NCBI RefSeq assembly: GCF_021026195.1
Contig: NZ_JAJNCT010000021.1
Location: forward strand, 127,712-191,711
Origin: Comamonas koreensis
GTDB lineage: Bacteria > Pseudomonadota > Gammaproteobacteria > Burkholderiales > Burkholderiaceae_C
Direction of reading: 5' to 3'
DNA: 64,000 nucleotides
A program made the position numbers and the translations under genes. Shown here one piece after another: positions 1-9,013 of this stretch (its first letter is position 1; the number at the start of each line of letters is the position of its first letter). The notes below the pieces were generated by a model. That model was given only the letters and a program-made list of their open reading frames with translations, had not been told where the DNA came from and did not search any database.

Positions 1-229
1 AAAAGGTGAAGCTTCTATAGAACTTACGGGCGGTTGGCGGCTGATGTAGATCAAAAGAGGGCTGAATGGTGCTTGACAGCTGTTGGGGTAGTTGCAAGGT
101 GCAAGATGGGCGGGGGTAGCATCAGCGGTAGTGCGCCCCGGGGCCGCCGCAGATGGTGGCCATGGCCAGCAAGGTGTCAAAAAATGCTTTTACACTTGGT
201 TTTTTGACCGACTTCGCCGAATTTTTCTT

Positions 230-1291
230 ATGCAAGACATCCTCCTTGGCCGCAGTGATTTGAAGGTTTCGCCCATTTGCCTGGGCACGATGACGTTTGG
301 CGAGCAAGTCAGCGAAGCCGATGCCCATGCGATGCTCAGCCATTCGCTGGAGCGCGGCGTGTATTTCTGGGACACGGCGGAGATGTATTCGGTGCCCGCC
401 CGCGCCGAAACCTATGGCGCCACCGAGACCATCATCGGCAACTGGTTCAAGGCCAATCCGGGCCTGCGTGACAAGGTGGTGCTGGCCAGCAAGGTGGCCG
501 GCCCGTCGCGCGGCATGCCTTGGGTGCGTGAGGGCAAGGGCATGACGGCGGCCGACATCGTGGCCTCCTGTGACGCTAGCCTGCGCCGCCTGCAGACCGA
601 TGTGATCGACCTCTACCAGATCCACTGGCCCGAGCGCCATGTGCCGGCCTTTGGCAATCTCTACTACGACCCCAAAAAGGAAACCAGCGAGACGACGATT
701 GGCGAGCAGCTGCAGGCGCTGGCCGGCCTGGTGAAGGCGGGCAAGATCCGCCACATTGGTCTGTCCAACGAAACGCCTTACGGCGTGCACGAATTTGTGC
801 GCCTAGCCGAGCAGCATGGCCTGCCGCGCGTGGCCAGCGTGCAAAACCCGTACTGCCTCATCAACCGCAGCTGGGAAAACGGCCTGGATGAGACCTGCGA
901 CCGCCTGGGCGTGTCGCTGCTGGCGTATTCGCCGCTGGCCTTTGGCCTGCTGACTGGCAAGTACGACGACAGCGGCATCACCGGCCCGCAGGCGCCCCAG
1001 GGCGCACGCATTGCCAGCTATGAATCGGTGCGCAAGCAGCGCTGGGGCCGCCCTGAGGCACTGGACGCTGCCAAGCGCTACAACCTGCTGGCCCGCGACC
1101 ATGGCCTGACCCCCGCCGCGCTGGCCCTGGCGTTTTGCTACAGCAAATGGCAGGTGGGCAGCACCATCATCGGTGTGCGCACCATGGAGCAGCTGGACGA
1201 GGACCTCAATGTCTGGGGCACGCAGCTGTCCGAGGCCTTGCTGCAAGAGATCGACGCACTGCGCTGGGCGCTGGGCGATCCGGCGCAGTAA
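230..1291 (+). CDS. Tas-like aldo/keto reductase
   Basis: An NADP(H)-dependent oxidoreductase of the aldo/keto reductase superfamily, 353 aa, probably cytosolic. The chosen ATG opens MQDILLGRSDLKVSPICLGT, the normal family N-terminus. An in-frame extension to position 92 encodes no family sequence and is rejected. The barrel motifs are present: GTMTFG near the start, FWDTAEMY with the catalytic Asp and Tyr, the Lys in the VVLASKV strand, and DLYQIHWP. The cofactor-binding C-terminus reads STIIGVRTMEQL. Length and the IHWPERHVPAFG segment point to the E. coli Tas / YajO-like subgroup. The physiological substrate cannot be read from sequence. It is a single gene, closed by a hairpin about 40 bases downstream. 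Confidence 0.9.
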   Translation: MQDILLGRSDLKVSPICLGTMTFGEQVSEADAHAMLSHSLERGVYFWDTAEMYSVPARAETYGATETIIGNWFKANPGLRDKVVLASKVAGPSRGMPWVREGKGMTAADIVASCDASLRRLQTDVIDLYQIHWPERHVPAFGNLYYDPKKETSETTIGEQLQALAGLVKAGKIRHIGLSNETPYGVHEFVRLAEQHGLPRVASVQNPYCLINRSWENGLDETCDRLGVSLLAYSPLAFGLLTGKYDDSGITGPQAPQGARIASYESVRKQRWGRPEALDAAKRYNLLARDHGLTPAALALAFCYSKWQVGSTIIGVRTMEQLDEDLNVWGTQLSEALLQEIDALRWALGDPAQ

Positions 1292-1333
1292 GCTAGACGG
1301 TCCCCTAACGGGCTGTTGACGGCTATGACCCGC

Positions 1334-1360
1334 AGGCCCTGGTGCAAACCAGGGCCTTTG
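1334..1360 (+). terminator. Rho-independent terminator after aldo/keto reductase
   Basis: A perfect 10-bp stem (AGGCCCTGGT / ACCAGGGCCT) with a GCAA tetraloop is followed by a short T run (TTTGG). It lies 43 bases after the reductase stop and before ybaK. The short T tract makes it a moderate terminator. Confidence 0.65.
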
Positions 1361-1457
1361 GCGTTGCGAAGGCCGCTAGGCTGGGCAGCGCTCCCGCCCA
1401 TTTTTTCGAGACAATAGGGGCAGATTTTGAAGGGCGCCTGCCGCCATCCAGTGAGCT

Positions 1458-1949
1458 ATGAGCAAAAAAAACCATATCAGCGAAACGCCGGCCACCCAGT
1501 TCTTGAAGGCGCACAAGGTGGCGTTTACCGAGCATCCCTACGACTATGTGGAGCACGGCGGCACATCCGAGTCGGCCCGCCAGTTGGGGCTGGATGAGCA
1601 TGTGGTCGTCAAGACCCTGGTGATGCAGAACCAGGATGCCAAGCCGCTGATCGTGCTGATGCATGGCGACTGCAAGGTGTCGACCAAGAGCCTGGCGCGC
1701 CAGATTGGCGCCAAGAGTATTGAGCCCTGCACGCCCGAGGTGGCCAGCCGCCACAGCGGCTACCTGGTGGGCGGTACCTCGCCGTTTGGCCTGCGCAAGG
1801 CCATGCCGGTCTATATCCAGGAGACGATTCTGGCGCTGCCGCGTATCGCCATCAACGGCGGGCGGCGTGGTTTTTTGGTGCAGATCGACCCCAAAGCATG
1901 CGTTGAGGTGCTGGGTGCCCAGCCGGTGCAATGCGCGCTGGCAGAATAA
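1458..1949 (+). CDS. ybaK: Cys-tRNA(Pro)/Cys-tRNA(Cys) deacylase YbaK
   Basis: A trans-editing hydrolase that removes Cys wrongly attached to tRNA(Pro), 163 aa, cytosolic, acting with prolyl-tRNA synthetase. The whole protein is one YbaK/EbsC domain. The N-terminus ATQFLKAHKVAFTEHPYDY, the central HVVVKTLVMQ carrying the family's conserved Lys, and the glycine-rich YLVGGTSPFG and INGGRRGF loops are typical of the YbaK branch rather than ProX. Length matches the family (about 160 aa). The ATG follows directly on the preceding intergenic region, and plsY lies 67 bases downstream in the same direction, so the two may be co-transcribed. Confidence 0.92.
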   Translation: MSKKNHISETPATQFLKAHKVAFTEHPYDYVEHGGTSESARQLGLDEHVVVKTLVMQNQDAKPLIVLMHGDCKVSTKSLARQIGAKSIEPCTPEVASRHSGYLVGGTSPFGLRKAMPVYIQETILALPRIAINGGRRGFLVQIDPKACVEVLGAQPVQCALAE

Positions 1950-2016
1950 TGCCTGTTTTTGACCTAGATACACCAGTGCGCGCCGGCCGCCCAGGCGCGC
2001 AGACAAGGGGAGCAAT

Positions 2017-2649
2017 TTGAGTACCGTTTATTCCATCCTGGCCACCATCCTGGCCTACCTCATCGGTTCGCTGTCATTTGCGGTGATCGTCAGCCGCACC
2101 ATGGGCTTGAGTGACCCGCGCACCTATGGCAGCAAAAACCCGGGCGCCACCAATGTGCTGCGCTCGGGCAGCAAGGCGGCTGCCGTGGTGACCTTGCTGC
2201 TGGATGCCGCCAAGGGTTGGCTGCCGGTGGCGCTGGTGGCCTGGTTTGGCAAGCCTTATGGGCTGGAAGAGGGCACCATCGCGCTGGTGGGTATTGCGGC
2301 ATTCTTGGGCCATCTCTGGCCGGTGTTCTTCAAGTTCGAGGGTGGCAAGGGCGTGGCCACTGCGCTGGGCGTGCTGCTGGGCTTTAGCGGCTGGCTAGGT
2401 TTGCTGACCCTGCTGGCCTGGGTGGCGGTAGCCGCCATCTGGCGTTATTCGTCGCTGTCGTCGCTGGTGGCGGCGGTGCTGGCGCCCGTGTTCTACATCC
2501 TCATCGGTGGCGAGCTCTGGGATTTTCATGCCGAGATCTTTGTCGCGATTCTGGCCATGTCGGCCTTGCTGGTCTACCGCCACAAGCTCAACATCCAGCG
2601 CCTGGTGGAAGGCAAGGAATCCAAGCTGGGCCAGAAGAAAACCAAGTGA
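2017..2649 (+). CDS. plsY: Acyl-phosphate:glycerol-3-phosphate acyltransferase PlsY
   Basis: An inner-membrane enzyme that transfers an acyl group from acyl-phosphate to glycerol-3-phosphate, the first step of phospholipid synthesis. 210 aa. It uses a TTG start preceded by AAGGGG; no in-frame ATG gives a better N-terminus. The conserved PlsY motifs are visible: GSKNPGATNVLR near residue 40 and FEGGKGVATALG near residue 110. About five hydrophobic membrane segments cover the protein. The charged tail (KESKLGQKKTK) is cytoplasmic by the usual topology. It is followed by a strong terminator. Confidence 0.95.
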   Translation: MSTVYSILATILAYLIGSLSFAVIVSRTMGLSDPRTYGSKNPGATNVLRSGSKAAAVVTLLLDAAKGWLPVALVAWFGKPYGLEEGTIALVGIAAFLGHLWPVFFKFEGGKGVATALGVLLGFSGWLGLLTLLAWVAVAAIWRYSSLSSLVAAVLAPVFYILIGGELWDFHAEIFVAILAMSALLVYRHKLNIQRLVEGKESKLGQKKTK

Positions 2650-2680
2650 TGCAACGCGCTGCCCACGGGCAGACAGCAGA

Positions 2681-2718
2681 AGGGCTGAACACCATCGCGG
2701 GTTCAGCCCTTTTGTTTT
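2681..2718 (+). terminator. Rho-independent terminator after plsY
   Basis: A perfect 10-bp stem AGGGCTGAAC / GTTCAGCCCT with a 10-base loop, followed by TTTGTTTT. It stands between plsY and the convergent protease gene. Confidence 0.85.
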
Positions 2719-2745
2719 GCCGAGGTTCAGCGCGGCGGTCCGGCG

Positions 2746-3456
2746 CTATTTGATCCGGTCCAAGGTCATCTGCGGGCCGGCGCGCTTCATCTCAAAGGCA
2801 TTCAGAAAACTGTTGCCCAGCAGCACATAAGGCATGTTGGCGGAGGTCACCACGGCATCCACATTGCGCAGCTCCACATCGGAGATGCGCACGCTGCTCA
2901 GCTGGAGATACCAGCCGTTGCTGACGCCATTGGCGGTGCCCATGCGCACCGCGCGGCCCTGTTTGTAGTCAATGCCCAGCTTGAGTGCTTCGCTCATCCC
3001 CAGGCTGACCGTCGTGGCGCCGGTATCGACCAGAAAGCGCGTGGCCTTGCCATTGATCATGCCGGCCGTCATGAAGTGCCCGCTGGCATCGGCCGCCAAA
3101 ACAATGCGGCCGGTGTTGCTGACGGGCAGCGCCGCATCGGCCACGCTGACGGGCGATTCGCCCATGCGCAGGCTATGCGCGACGCCGGCAATGCTGACCT
3201 GTGCCTGCCCATCTTGGACCTTGAGGACCTGCACCTGCTGGTAGCTGCTGCCGGCAGCCACGGCCTTGGGCGCCCGGCCATCAATGACGAGCAAGGCCTT
3301 GTCGCCCAGAATGCCGGCGAGCGCCACCGAGCGGGGGCCTTCGGCTGCATCTTGGGCATGGGCTGCCCAGCTCGCGCTGCCACACAGGGCCCATGCCAGC
3401 AGCCAGCGGTGCAGGCGGGCGGGCGCGGGGCGGGCTGGGGAGAACAAAGGCTTCAT
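2746..3456 (-). CDS. Periplasmic retropepsin-like aspartic protease
   Basis: A 236-aa exported protein of the clan AA (TIGR02281-type) single-domain aspartic proteases. The N-terminus has basic residues, a hydrophobic core (WLLAWALCGSASWAAHA) and a likely cleavage site after AHA near residue 35. The C-terminal half carries the active-site motif FLVDTGATTVSLG (Asp in DTGA), a second conserved segment MRMGTANG-like and the LLGNSFL motif. Pepsin-like enzymes need two such lobes, so this one is expected to dimerise like retropepsin. The substrate is unknown. It is convergent with plsY and divergent from the siderophore receptor gene. Confidence 0.85.
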   Translation of the reverse strand: MKPLFSPARPAPARLHRWLLAWALCGSASWAAHAQDAAEGPRSVALAGILGDKALLVIDGRAPKAVAAGSSYQQVQVLKVQDGQAQVSIAGVAHSLRMGESPVSVADAALPVSNTGRIVLAADASGHFMTAGMINGKATRFLVDTGATTVSLGMSEALKLGIDYKQGRAVRMGTANGVSNGWYLQLSSVRISDVELRNVDAVVTSANMPYVLLGNSFLNAFEMKRAGPQMTLDRIK

Positions 3457-3647
3457 GGGTGGCGGGACAGACGTGTGGGTGTAGGCGCTCGGGCAGTGCC
3501 GAGTCCCATGGCGGCCATCGGCGGGCCGACGGCTTTACATCGTAAACGAAGCGGCATGGTCCATGACCCGAGATTTATTTTTTGACCCAAGGACTAGACC
3601 GTTGTTTTTTGGAAAAGTAACTGTGGGCAGAAGGTTAATGCATTGCT

Positions 3648-3669
3648 ATTGATAATCGTTATCATTAGC
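3648..3669. promoter_or_regulatory. Fur box upstream of siderophore receptor
   Basis: The sequence TTGATAATCGTTATCATTA is a close match to the GATAATGATAATCATTATC Fur consensus and is nearly palindromic. It lies about 60 bases before the receptor ATG, where an iron-repressed promoter is expected. Confidence 0.85.
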
Positions 3670-3729
3670 ATCCCTGACTCAAATTTACAGGCCGTTAACC
3701 AAGCGGAATTATTGTTTCAGGAGTTTTCA

Positions 3730-5871
3730 ATGATCCAAGCCCTTCGCAGCGAGACGCTCGCGCGTACAAGAGGCGAGCGCGCCGGCCTGTCGGTCGCCGC
3801 GCTGTTGATGCTGGCAGCGATGCCGGCCATGGCGCAAGAGCACACCTTGCCAACGGTCCAGGTGTCCGCCGACCAGTTCGATCCCGATGATGTACGCCCC
3901 GAAGGCGTGACCACGGCGACCAAGACCTATATGGCGCCCAAGGACATCCCCCAGACCATCGACACCTTGGAAGTCAACAAGTACAAGAGCTACGGCATCA
4001 ATGACCTGTCCGTCATGCTCGATGGCGTGCCGGGTGTCAACACCAGCTATGACATGCGTGGCGAGGGGGTGATGATCCGGGGCTTCAATGCCGACAGCGG
4101 TGACATCTACCGCGACGGGGTGCGCGAATCCGGCCAGGTGCGCCGCAGCACCGCCAATGTGGAGCGCATCGAGATTCTGAAAGGCCCCGCCTCGGTGCTG
4201 TACGGCCGTGGCGCCGGCGGCGGTGTGGTCAACATGGTCAGCAAGCAGGCGCGCTTTGATGGCGTCAGCAGCGTCACACTGCGCGGTGGCTCCTGGGAGA
4301 ATGTGGGCGGCACCATCGACATCAACCGGGTGATCAGCCCCAACGTGGTCATGCGGCTGACGGCCGACCGCGAGCAGGCGCACAGCTTTCGCAGCGGCAT
4401 CCGCAACCGCAACGAGATGGTCTCGCCCAGCATCCTGGTGGATACGCGCACGGGCCTGCGCTGGACGGGCCAGTACACCTATGACAACGTCTGGCGCGTG
4501 CCGGACCGGGGGCCTTCCTACGACCAGATGCCGCCGGGCATGTCGCTGCGCCAGGGCTTTGCCCAGCCGGGCGACTTTGTCGAGGACCGCTTGCGCGTGC
4601 TGCGCTCGGACCTGTCCTATGAGTTCAACAAGGCCTGGAGCGTGCGCTGGGTGGCCAGCAAGCGAGAAGCCAGCCAGGACTTTGACCACTACTTTGCCGG
4701 CACCTACTGCAACCCCCAGGGCCTGACCCCAGCGGGCGCCAAGTGTGCCAACCCCGGCCTGCTGCGCCAAAGCTATGCCTGGCAGCAAACCGAGAACCGC
4801 ACCACCACCCACACCGTGGACCTGACCGGCAAGCTGGACCTGGCCGGCATGCGCCATGAGCTGTTGCTGGGCGTGGAGCACAGCGAGGAAGAGCGCGCGC
4901 CGCGCCTCTTCAGCACCGCCAGCAGCAATGGCTATGTCGACCCAAACAACCCGGTGTTCGATGCCGTGCGCCCGCCCCAAGGCGCGCCATCGCAGCACAA
5001 CCTGCACAAAGGCACGGCCCGCGCGCTGTATGTGCAGGATCTGATCAGCCTGAGCGACCAGTGGAAGCTGCTGCTGGGTGCGCGCTATGACAACTTTGAC
5101 TTCAACAGCAGCAACCAGCTGAACAACGCCAGCCGCAGTACCGACGGCAACTCGGTCAGCCCCCGCGCCGGCCTGGTCTGGCAGCCGGTGCGCGAGCACA
5201 GCCTGTATGCGTCCTGGAGCCGCAGCTTCTCACCCTATGGCGGGCGCGGCATGCTGTTGGTCGATACTGCTCCTGGCGCGGTGCTGGACGATGAACCCCA
5301 GCATTCGCAGCAGTTCGAGATGGGTGTGAAGAGCGATTGGCTCGATGGCGCGCTGTCCACACAGCTGGCCGTCTACCAGCTGGAGCACTACAACATCCGC
5401 TACCGCCCCGATCCGGACAACGACCCCTTCACCTGGGCGGTGCGTGGCAAGGAGCGCTCGCGCGGTATCGAGTTCAGCGCGGCCGGCCGTGTCGCACCGT
5501 TCTGGTATGTGCGTGGCGGCGTCGGCATCATGGCCGCCAAGGTCACCGAGAACAAGGCCAACCCGGCGCTGGAGGGCAACTACCTGGCCAACACCGCGCG
5601 CCGCAATGGCAATGTCTTTCTGCGCTATGCGCCCGCAGGCAACTGGTACGCCGAGCTGGGTGTGACCCACACCAGCGCGCGCTATACCAACGACGCCAAC
5701 ACCAGCCGCGTGCCCGGCTACACCCGCTGGGATGGCCTGGTGGGCTGGCGCGCCGCGCCATGGACCGTCACCCTGGCGGTGTCCAACCTGACCAACAAGG
5801 AATACTGGCGCAGCAGCAGCATGCCCGGCACGCCGCGTGGTGCTTTGCTAAGCGCGAACTACCAGTTCTAA
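3730..5871 (+). CDS. TonB-dependent siderophore receptor (iron-regulated)
   Basis: An outer-membrane gated channel for a ferric siderophore, 713 aa. The start ATG follows TTCAGGAG and begins MIQALRSETLARTRGER; an upstream extension is rejected because it overlaps the Fur box. A signal peptide (LSVAALLMLAAMPAMA) ends near residue 35. A plug domain follows (KDIPQTIDTLEVNKYKSY, MIRGFN, DGVRESGQVRR, ERIEILKGPASVLYGRGAGGGVVNMVSK). The beta-barrel ends in the canonical aromatic residue (LLSANYQF). There is no STN signalling domain, so it should not drive surface signalling. The Fur box just upstream predicts iron repression. The exact siderophore is unknown; the plug resembles FhuE/FcuA-type receptors. 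It is monocistronic and ends at a bidirectional terminator. Confidence 0.93.
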   Translation: MIQALRSETLARTRGERAGLSVAALLMLAAMPAMAQEHTLPTVQVSADQFDPDDVRPEGVTTATKTYMAPKDIPQTIDTLEVNKYKSYGINDLSVMLDGVPGVNTSYDMRGEGVMIRGFNADSGDIYRDGVRESGQVRRSTANVERIEILKGPASVLYGRGAGGGVVNMVSKQARFDGVSSVTLRGGSWENVGGTIDINRVISPNVVMRLTADREQAHSFRSGIRNRNEMVSPSILVDTRTGLRWTGQYTYDNVWRVPDRGPSYDQMPPGMSLRQGFAQPGDFVEDRLRVLRSDLSYEFNKAWSVRWVASKREASQDFDHYFAGTYCNPQGLTPAGAKCANPGLLRQSYAWQQTENRTTTHTVDLTGKLDLAGMRHELLLGVEHSEEERAPRLFSTASSNGYVDPNNPVFDAVRPPQGAPSQHNLHKGTARALYVQDLISLSDQWKLLLGARYDNFDFNSSNQLNNASRSTDGNSVSPRAGLVWQPVREHSLYASWSRSFSPYGGRGMLLVDTAPGAVLDDEPQHSQQFEMGVKSDWLDGALSTQLAVYQLEHYNIRYRPDPDNDPFTWAVRGKERSRGIEFSAAGRVAPFWYVRGGVGIMAAKVTENKANPALEGNYLANTARRNGNVFLRYAPAGNWYAELGVTHTSARYTNDANTSRVPGYTRWDGLVGWRAAPWTVTLAVSNLTNKEYWRSSSMPGTPRGALLSANYQF

Positions 5872-5884
5872 AAGGCTAGACGCC

Positions 5885-5933
5885 ATAAAAACAGGCCGCG
5901 CTGCATGATTTGCAGCGCGGCCTGTTTGTTTTT
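5885..5933. terminator. Bidirectional terminator between receptor and yajQ
   Basis: A perfect 15-bp stem (ACAGGCCGCGCTGCA and its complement) around a TGATT loop, with TTTGTTTTT on the plus side and AAAA on the other. It should stop both the rightward receptor transcript and the leftward yajQ transcript. Confidence 0.9.
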
Positions 5934-5946
5934 GATCGAAGGTGGA

Positions 5947-6432
5947 TCAGTCGCGGAAGTTGTTGAACGACAGTGGCACGTCGTTCACGTCCTTCTTCAG
6001 CAGCGCCATTGCCGCTTGCAGATCGTCGCGCTTGGCGCCGGTGATGCGCACGGCATCGCCCTGGATGGCGGCCTGCACCTTCATCTTGCTGTCCTTGATG
6101 AGCTTCTGGATCTTCTTGGCCAGCTCCTGCTCGATGCCGTTGCGCACCTTGATCACTTGCTTGACCTTGTCGCCGCCGACCTTTTGCACATCGCCCTTGT
6201 CCAAAAAGCGCACATCCACATTGCGCTTGGTCAGCTTGTTGCGCAGGATGTCTTCGACCTGCACCAGCTGGAAGTCGGCATCGCCGTACATGATGATCTC
6301 TTTGTCCTTGAGCTCGATCCCGGCCGACGTTCCCTTGAAGTCGAAACGGGTGCCAATTTCCTTGGCGGAATTCTCAACAGCGTTTTTCACCTCGACGAAG
6401 TCGGCTTCGCAAACCGTGTCAAACGATGGCAT
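5947..6432 (-). CDS. yajQ: YajQ-family nucleotide-binding protein
   Basis: A 161-aa cytosolic protein of the YajQ family; some members bind cyclic di-GMP and act as a co-regulator (known from Xanthomonas), and others have been reported to bind tRNA or GTP. The protein begins [26 protein letters not shown] and has the family segment [17 protein letters not shown], followed by two ferredoxin-like half-domains and the conserved end PLSFNNFRD. Length is typical. It is transcribed toward the bidirectional terminator and divergent from murB, with about 65 bases between starts. The ligand in this organism is not shown. Confidence 0.93.
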   Translation of the reverse strand: MPSFDTVCEADFVEVKNAVENSAKEIGTRFDFKGTSAGIELKDKEIIMYGDADFQLVQVEDILRNKLTKRNVDVRFLDKGDVQKVGGDKVKQVIKVRNGIEQELAKKIQKLIKDSKMKVQAAIQGDAVRITGAKRDDLQAAMALLKKDVNDVPLSFNNFRD

Positions 6433-6497
6433 AAATACTCTCCTTGCAGGCCAGGCTGAGCGCCTGAGTGGGTCGCGACAAGTGCGACAATCTAGCG

Positions 6498-7598
6498 ATG
6501 TTAGTCGAGAAAAATGCCCCGCTGCAGCAATACAACACCTTTGGCATCATGGCGCGGGCCATGAACCTGGTGCGCGTGCAGGCCCCGCAGGATATCCGTG
6601 ATTTTCTGGCCCAGCCCCCGTTGGGCGCCAGCCGCCAGGTGGTGGTGCTGGGAGGCGGCAGCAATATCGTCATCACGGGTGATGTCGAGCCCACCGTCTT
6701 CAAGATGGAAATCATGGGCAAGCGCCTGGTCGAAGAGACCGACAAGCACTACATCATTGAGGTCGGTGCCGGTGAAGTCTGGCACGAGGTGGTCGCCTGG
6801 AGCCTGGCCCAGGGCTACCCCGGGCTGGAGAACCTGGCACTGATCCCCGGCACCGCAGGCGCGGCGCCCGTGCAGAACATTGGCGCCTATGGCGTGGAGC
6901 TGCAAGACCGCTTTGACTCGCTCGATGCCATCGACCTGAGCAATGGCGAACACTTCAGCCTGCAGGCCGCGCAGTGCGCGTTTGGCTACCGGGATTCGGT
7001 GTTCAAGCATGCGCCGGCCGAGACCATGTCGCTGACCATGATTGCCCGCGCCACCGGCGTGGCCGAGCCCCGTGGCATGGGCCTGGCGGGCCGCGCGGTG
7101 ATCACCCACGTACGCCTGCGCCTGGCCAAGGATTGGAAGCCCGAGCTGGGCTACCTGGACCTGGCCCGCAAGCAGGCCGAAAAAGGCATTGCGCAGCCCA
7201 CGGCCCAGGATATTTTTGACTGGGTGGTGGAGATACGCCGCGCAAAGCTGCCCGATCCGGCGCAGATCGGCAATGCCGGCAGCTTTTTCAAGAACCCCCA
7301 GGTAACGGCCGACCAGTGCGAGGACATCATCGCGCGCGAGCCCAAAATCGTGCACTACCCGATGCTCGATGGCAGCATCAAGCTGGCTGCGGGCTGGATG
7401 ATCGATGCCTGCGGCTGGCGCGGCAAAAGCATTGGCAAGGCCGGTGTCTATGACCGCCAGGCGCTGGTGCTCGTCAACCTGGGCGCGGGGGAGGGCAGCG
7501 TTACCGGTGGCGAGGTGGTGACCTTGGCGCGCGCGATCCAGACCAGCGTCTATGAGCGCTTTGGGATACAGCTGGAGCCGGAACCCGTCGTCTGGTAG
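6498..7598 (+). CDS. murB: UDP-N-acetylenolpyruvoylglucosamine reductase MurB
   Basis: An FAD flavoenzyme that uses NADPH to reduce UDP-GlcNAc-enolpyruvate to UDP-MurNAc in peptidoglycan synthesis. 366 aa. The chosen ATG gives [17 protein letters not shown], the standard N-terminus; the longer start ten codons upstream lacks support. Visible motifs: the FAD-binding [31 protein letters not shown] with the type I loop, the catalytic Ser in [10 protein letters not shown], and a Glu in the LEPEPVVW tail that would match the family's C-terminal acid. Length fits type I MurB of E. coli. It is divergent from yajQ and convergent with the MFS gene only 24 bases away. Confidence 0.95.
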   Translation: MLVEKNAPLQQYNTFGIMARAMNLVRVQAPQDIRDFLAQPPLGASRQVVVLGGGSNIVITGDVEPTVFKMEIMGKRLVEETDKHYIIEVGAGEVWHEVVAWSLAQGYPGLENLALIPGTAGAAPVQNIGAYGVELQDRFDSLDAIDLSNGEHFSLQAAQCAFGYRDSVFKHAPAETMSLTMIARATGVAEPRGMGLAGRAVITHVRLRLAKDWKPELGYLDLARKQAEKGIAQPTAQDIFDWVVEIRRAKLPDPAQIGNAGSFFKNPQVTADQCEDIIAREPKIVHYPMLDGSIKLAAGWMIDACGWRGKSIGKAGVYDRQALVLVNLGAGEGSVTGGEVVTLARAIQTSVYERFGIQLEPEPVVW

Positions 7599-7622
7599 CT
7601 GCGTTAGCGCGGGCTCGATGGC

Positions 7623-8852
7623 TCAGCGCTTGGCCGGCGGTATCCAGCGCGCCAGTGCGGCGGCCGCACCCCAGGCCAGCAGGCCAATGCAGGCAATGCC
7701 GCTGGCCAGCGACAGGCTCCCCGCCAGAAACGACAGCAGCGCTGGCCCCAGCGATGAGCCCAGATCTGCCGCCAGGCGCCACAGCCCCAGAAAATGCGCG
7801 CGCGCATGGCGCGGTGCGTGGTCGGCGCCCAAGGTCATGATCAGGCCCGAGCCGATGCCATTGCCAAAGCCCAGCGCCATCGCGGCCAGCAGCAAGGTCG
7901 TCACGCTGCCCGTCAGCGGCATCAACAGCATGGCGGTTCCCATCACCAGCATCGACGGCACGGCCACCCAGCGCCGGCCTTTCAGATCCATCAGCTTGCC
8001 CGCAGGGTAGAAGACCAGCATGTCGATGGCGCCGGCCAGCCCGTACACCAGCGATGCGGCTGCAGGCGCCAGGGCCAGATGGTCGGCCCACAGCGGAATG
8101 ACCACCTGGCGCGAGGCGCGGACGGCGCTGACCAGCAGCACGCCCATGCCCAGGGTGAGAAACAGCCGGTGGTGGTCACGCAGAATGCCGGCGATAGACG
8201 GTGCCTCGGTCGGCAGCGGCTGGCCCGGCAGTGCCGCGGGGGCCGCCAGATCAGGCACACGCAGCCCAATGGCCGCCGCGCAGAGCACGCCCACAATGCC
8301 CACCGCAAAGGCCGCATGCAGGCCCCAAGCATGCATGGCCCAGGCGCCAATAAAGGGGCCGATGAACATGCCGATGCGCATCACCCCGCCCAGGGTGGAC
8401 AGCGCTCGTGCGCGGTAGGACACGGGCACCGCCTCGGTCAGATAGCTTTGCCGCGCCAGGTTGTAGACCGCCTGCGACATGCCCACCATCAGGCAGCCCA
8501 GCGCAAACAGCCAGAGCTGGTGGGTGGCCAGGCAGATGGCCATGCCGATGGCGCTCCACAGGCCTGCGGCCACAATCGCCCAGCGCTCGCCCCAGCGGGC
8601 AGTGATCAGCGATGCCGGGATATTGCTCAGCAATGAGCCAATGCTGACCAGCCCCACCACCAGCGCTGCGATGGGCACCGAGGCGCCCAGATCGCGCGCC
8701 ATCAGCACAATCACCGGCAGCACCGCACCTTCGCCAATGCCAAACAGCAGCGAGGGGCCAAAAGCCGCCACGGCAATGCCGCGCAGCGAGAATGCTGCGT
8801 CGCTGTCTGCAACCCGATCGGATGCGGGAGGAGGAGAGCTGGGCGTGCCCAT
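7623..8852 (-). CDS. Major facilitator superfamily transporter
   Basis: A 12-helix inner-membrane secondary transporter of about 409 aa. The internal ATG (MGTPSSPPPASDRV) is preferred because residues before it (a GTG start at 8939) are not membrane-like; neither has a clear ribosome site, so the start is uncertain. The loop 2-3 region reads ITARWGERWAI, a variant of the MFS G-x-x-x-D-R-x-G-R motif, and KLMDLKGRRW is the matching motif between helices 8 and 9. The overall pattern resembles the sugar/drug efflux (DHA1-like) group. Substrate unknown. It is isolated: convergent with murB and upstream of the his transporter genes, which run the same way. Confidence 0.85.
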   Translation of the reverse strand: MGTPSSPPPASDRVADSDAAFSLRGIAVAAFGPSLLFGIGEGAVLPVIVLMARDLGASVPIAALVVGLVSIGSLLSNIPASLITARWGERWAIVAAGLWSAIGMAICLATHQLWLFALGCLMVGMSQAVYNLARQSYLTEAVPVSYRARALSTLGGVMRIGMFIGPFIGAWAMHAWGLHAAFAVGIVGVLCAAAIGLRVPDLAAPAALPGQPLPTEAPSIAGILRDHHRLFLTLGMGVLLVSAVRASRQVVIPLWADHLALAPAAASLVYGLAGAIDMLVFYPAGKLMDLKGRRWVAVPSMLVMGTAMLLMPLTGSVTTLLLAAMALGFGNGIGSGLIMTLGADHAPRHARAHFLGLWRLAADLGSSLGPALLSFLAGSLSLASGIACIGLLAWGAAAALARWIPPAKR

Positions 8853-9013
8853 GTTGGGGAGGAGGGGGAGCGAATCTGCGCTGACGGGCCGGTAGGTAAT
8901 GGGTGCTGCTGAAAACCTACTCCAGGTTCTCGGCGGCACCGGGCCCTATTTTGCGCCTGCCCGGTGCTGGGGTGTCGCTGATGCTGTCGCGGGCAGAACT
9001 CGGCCCGCGCCGC

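Noticed and set aside
92-229. N-terminal extension of the aldo/keto reductase
   Set aside because: The 46 upstream codons lack family sequence; the ATG at 230 gives the normal N-terminus.
3727-5199. A 490-codon minus-strand frame opposite the first siderophore receptor
   Set aside because: Antisense shadow of a receptor with signal peptide, plug and C-terminal Phe.
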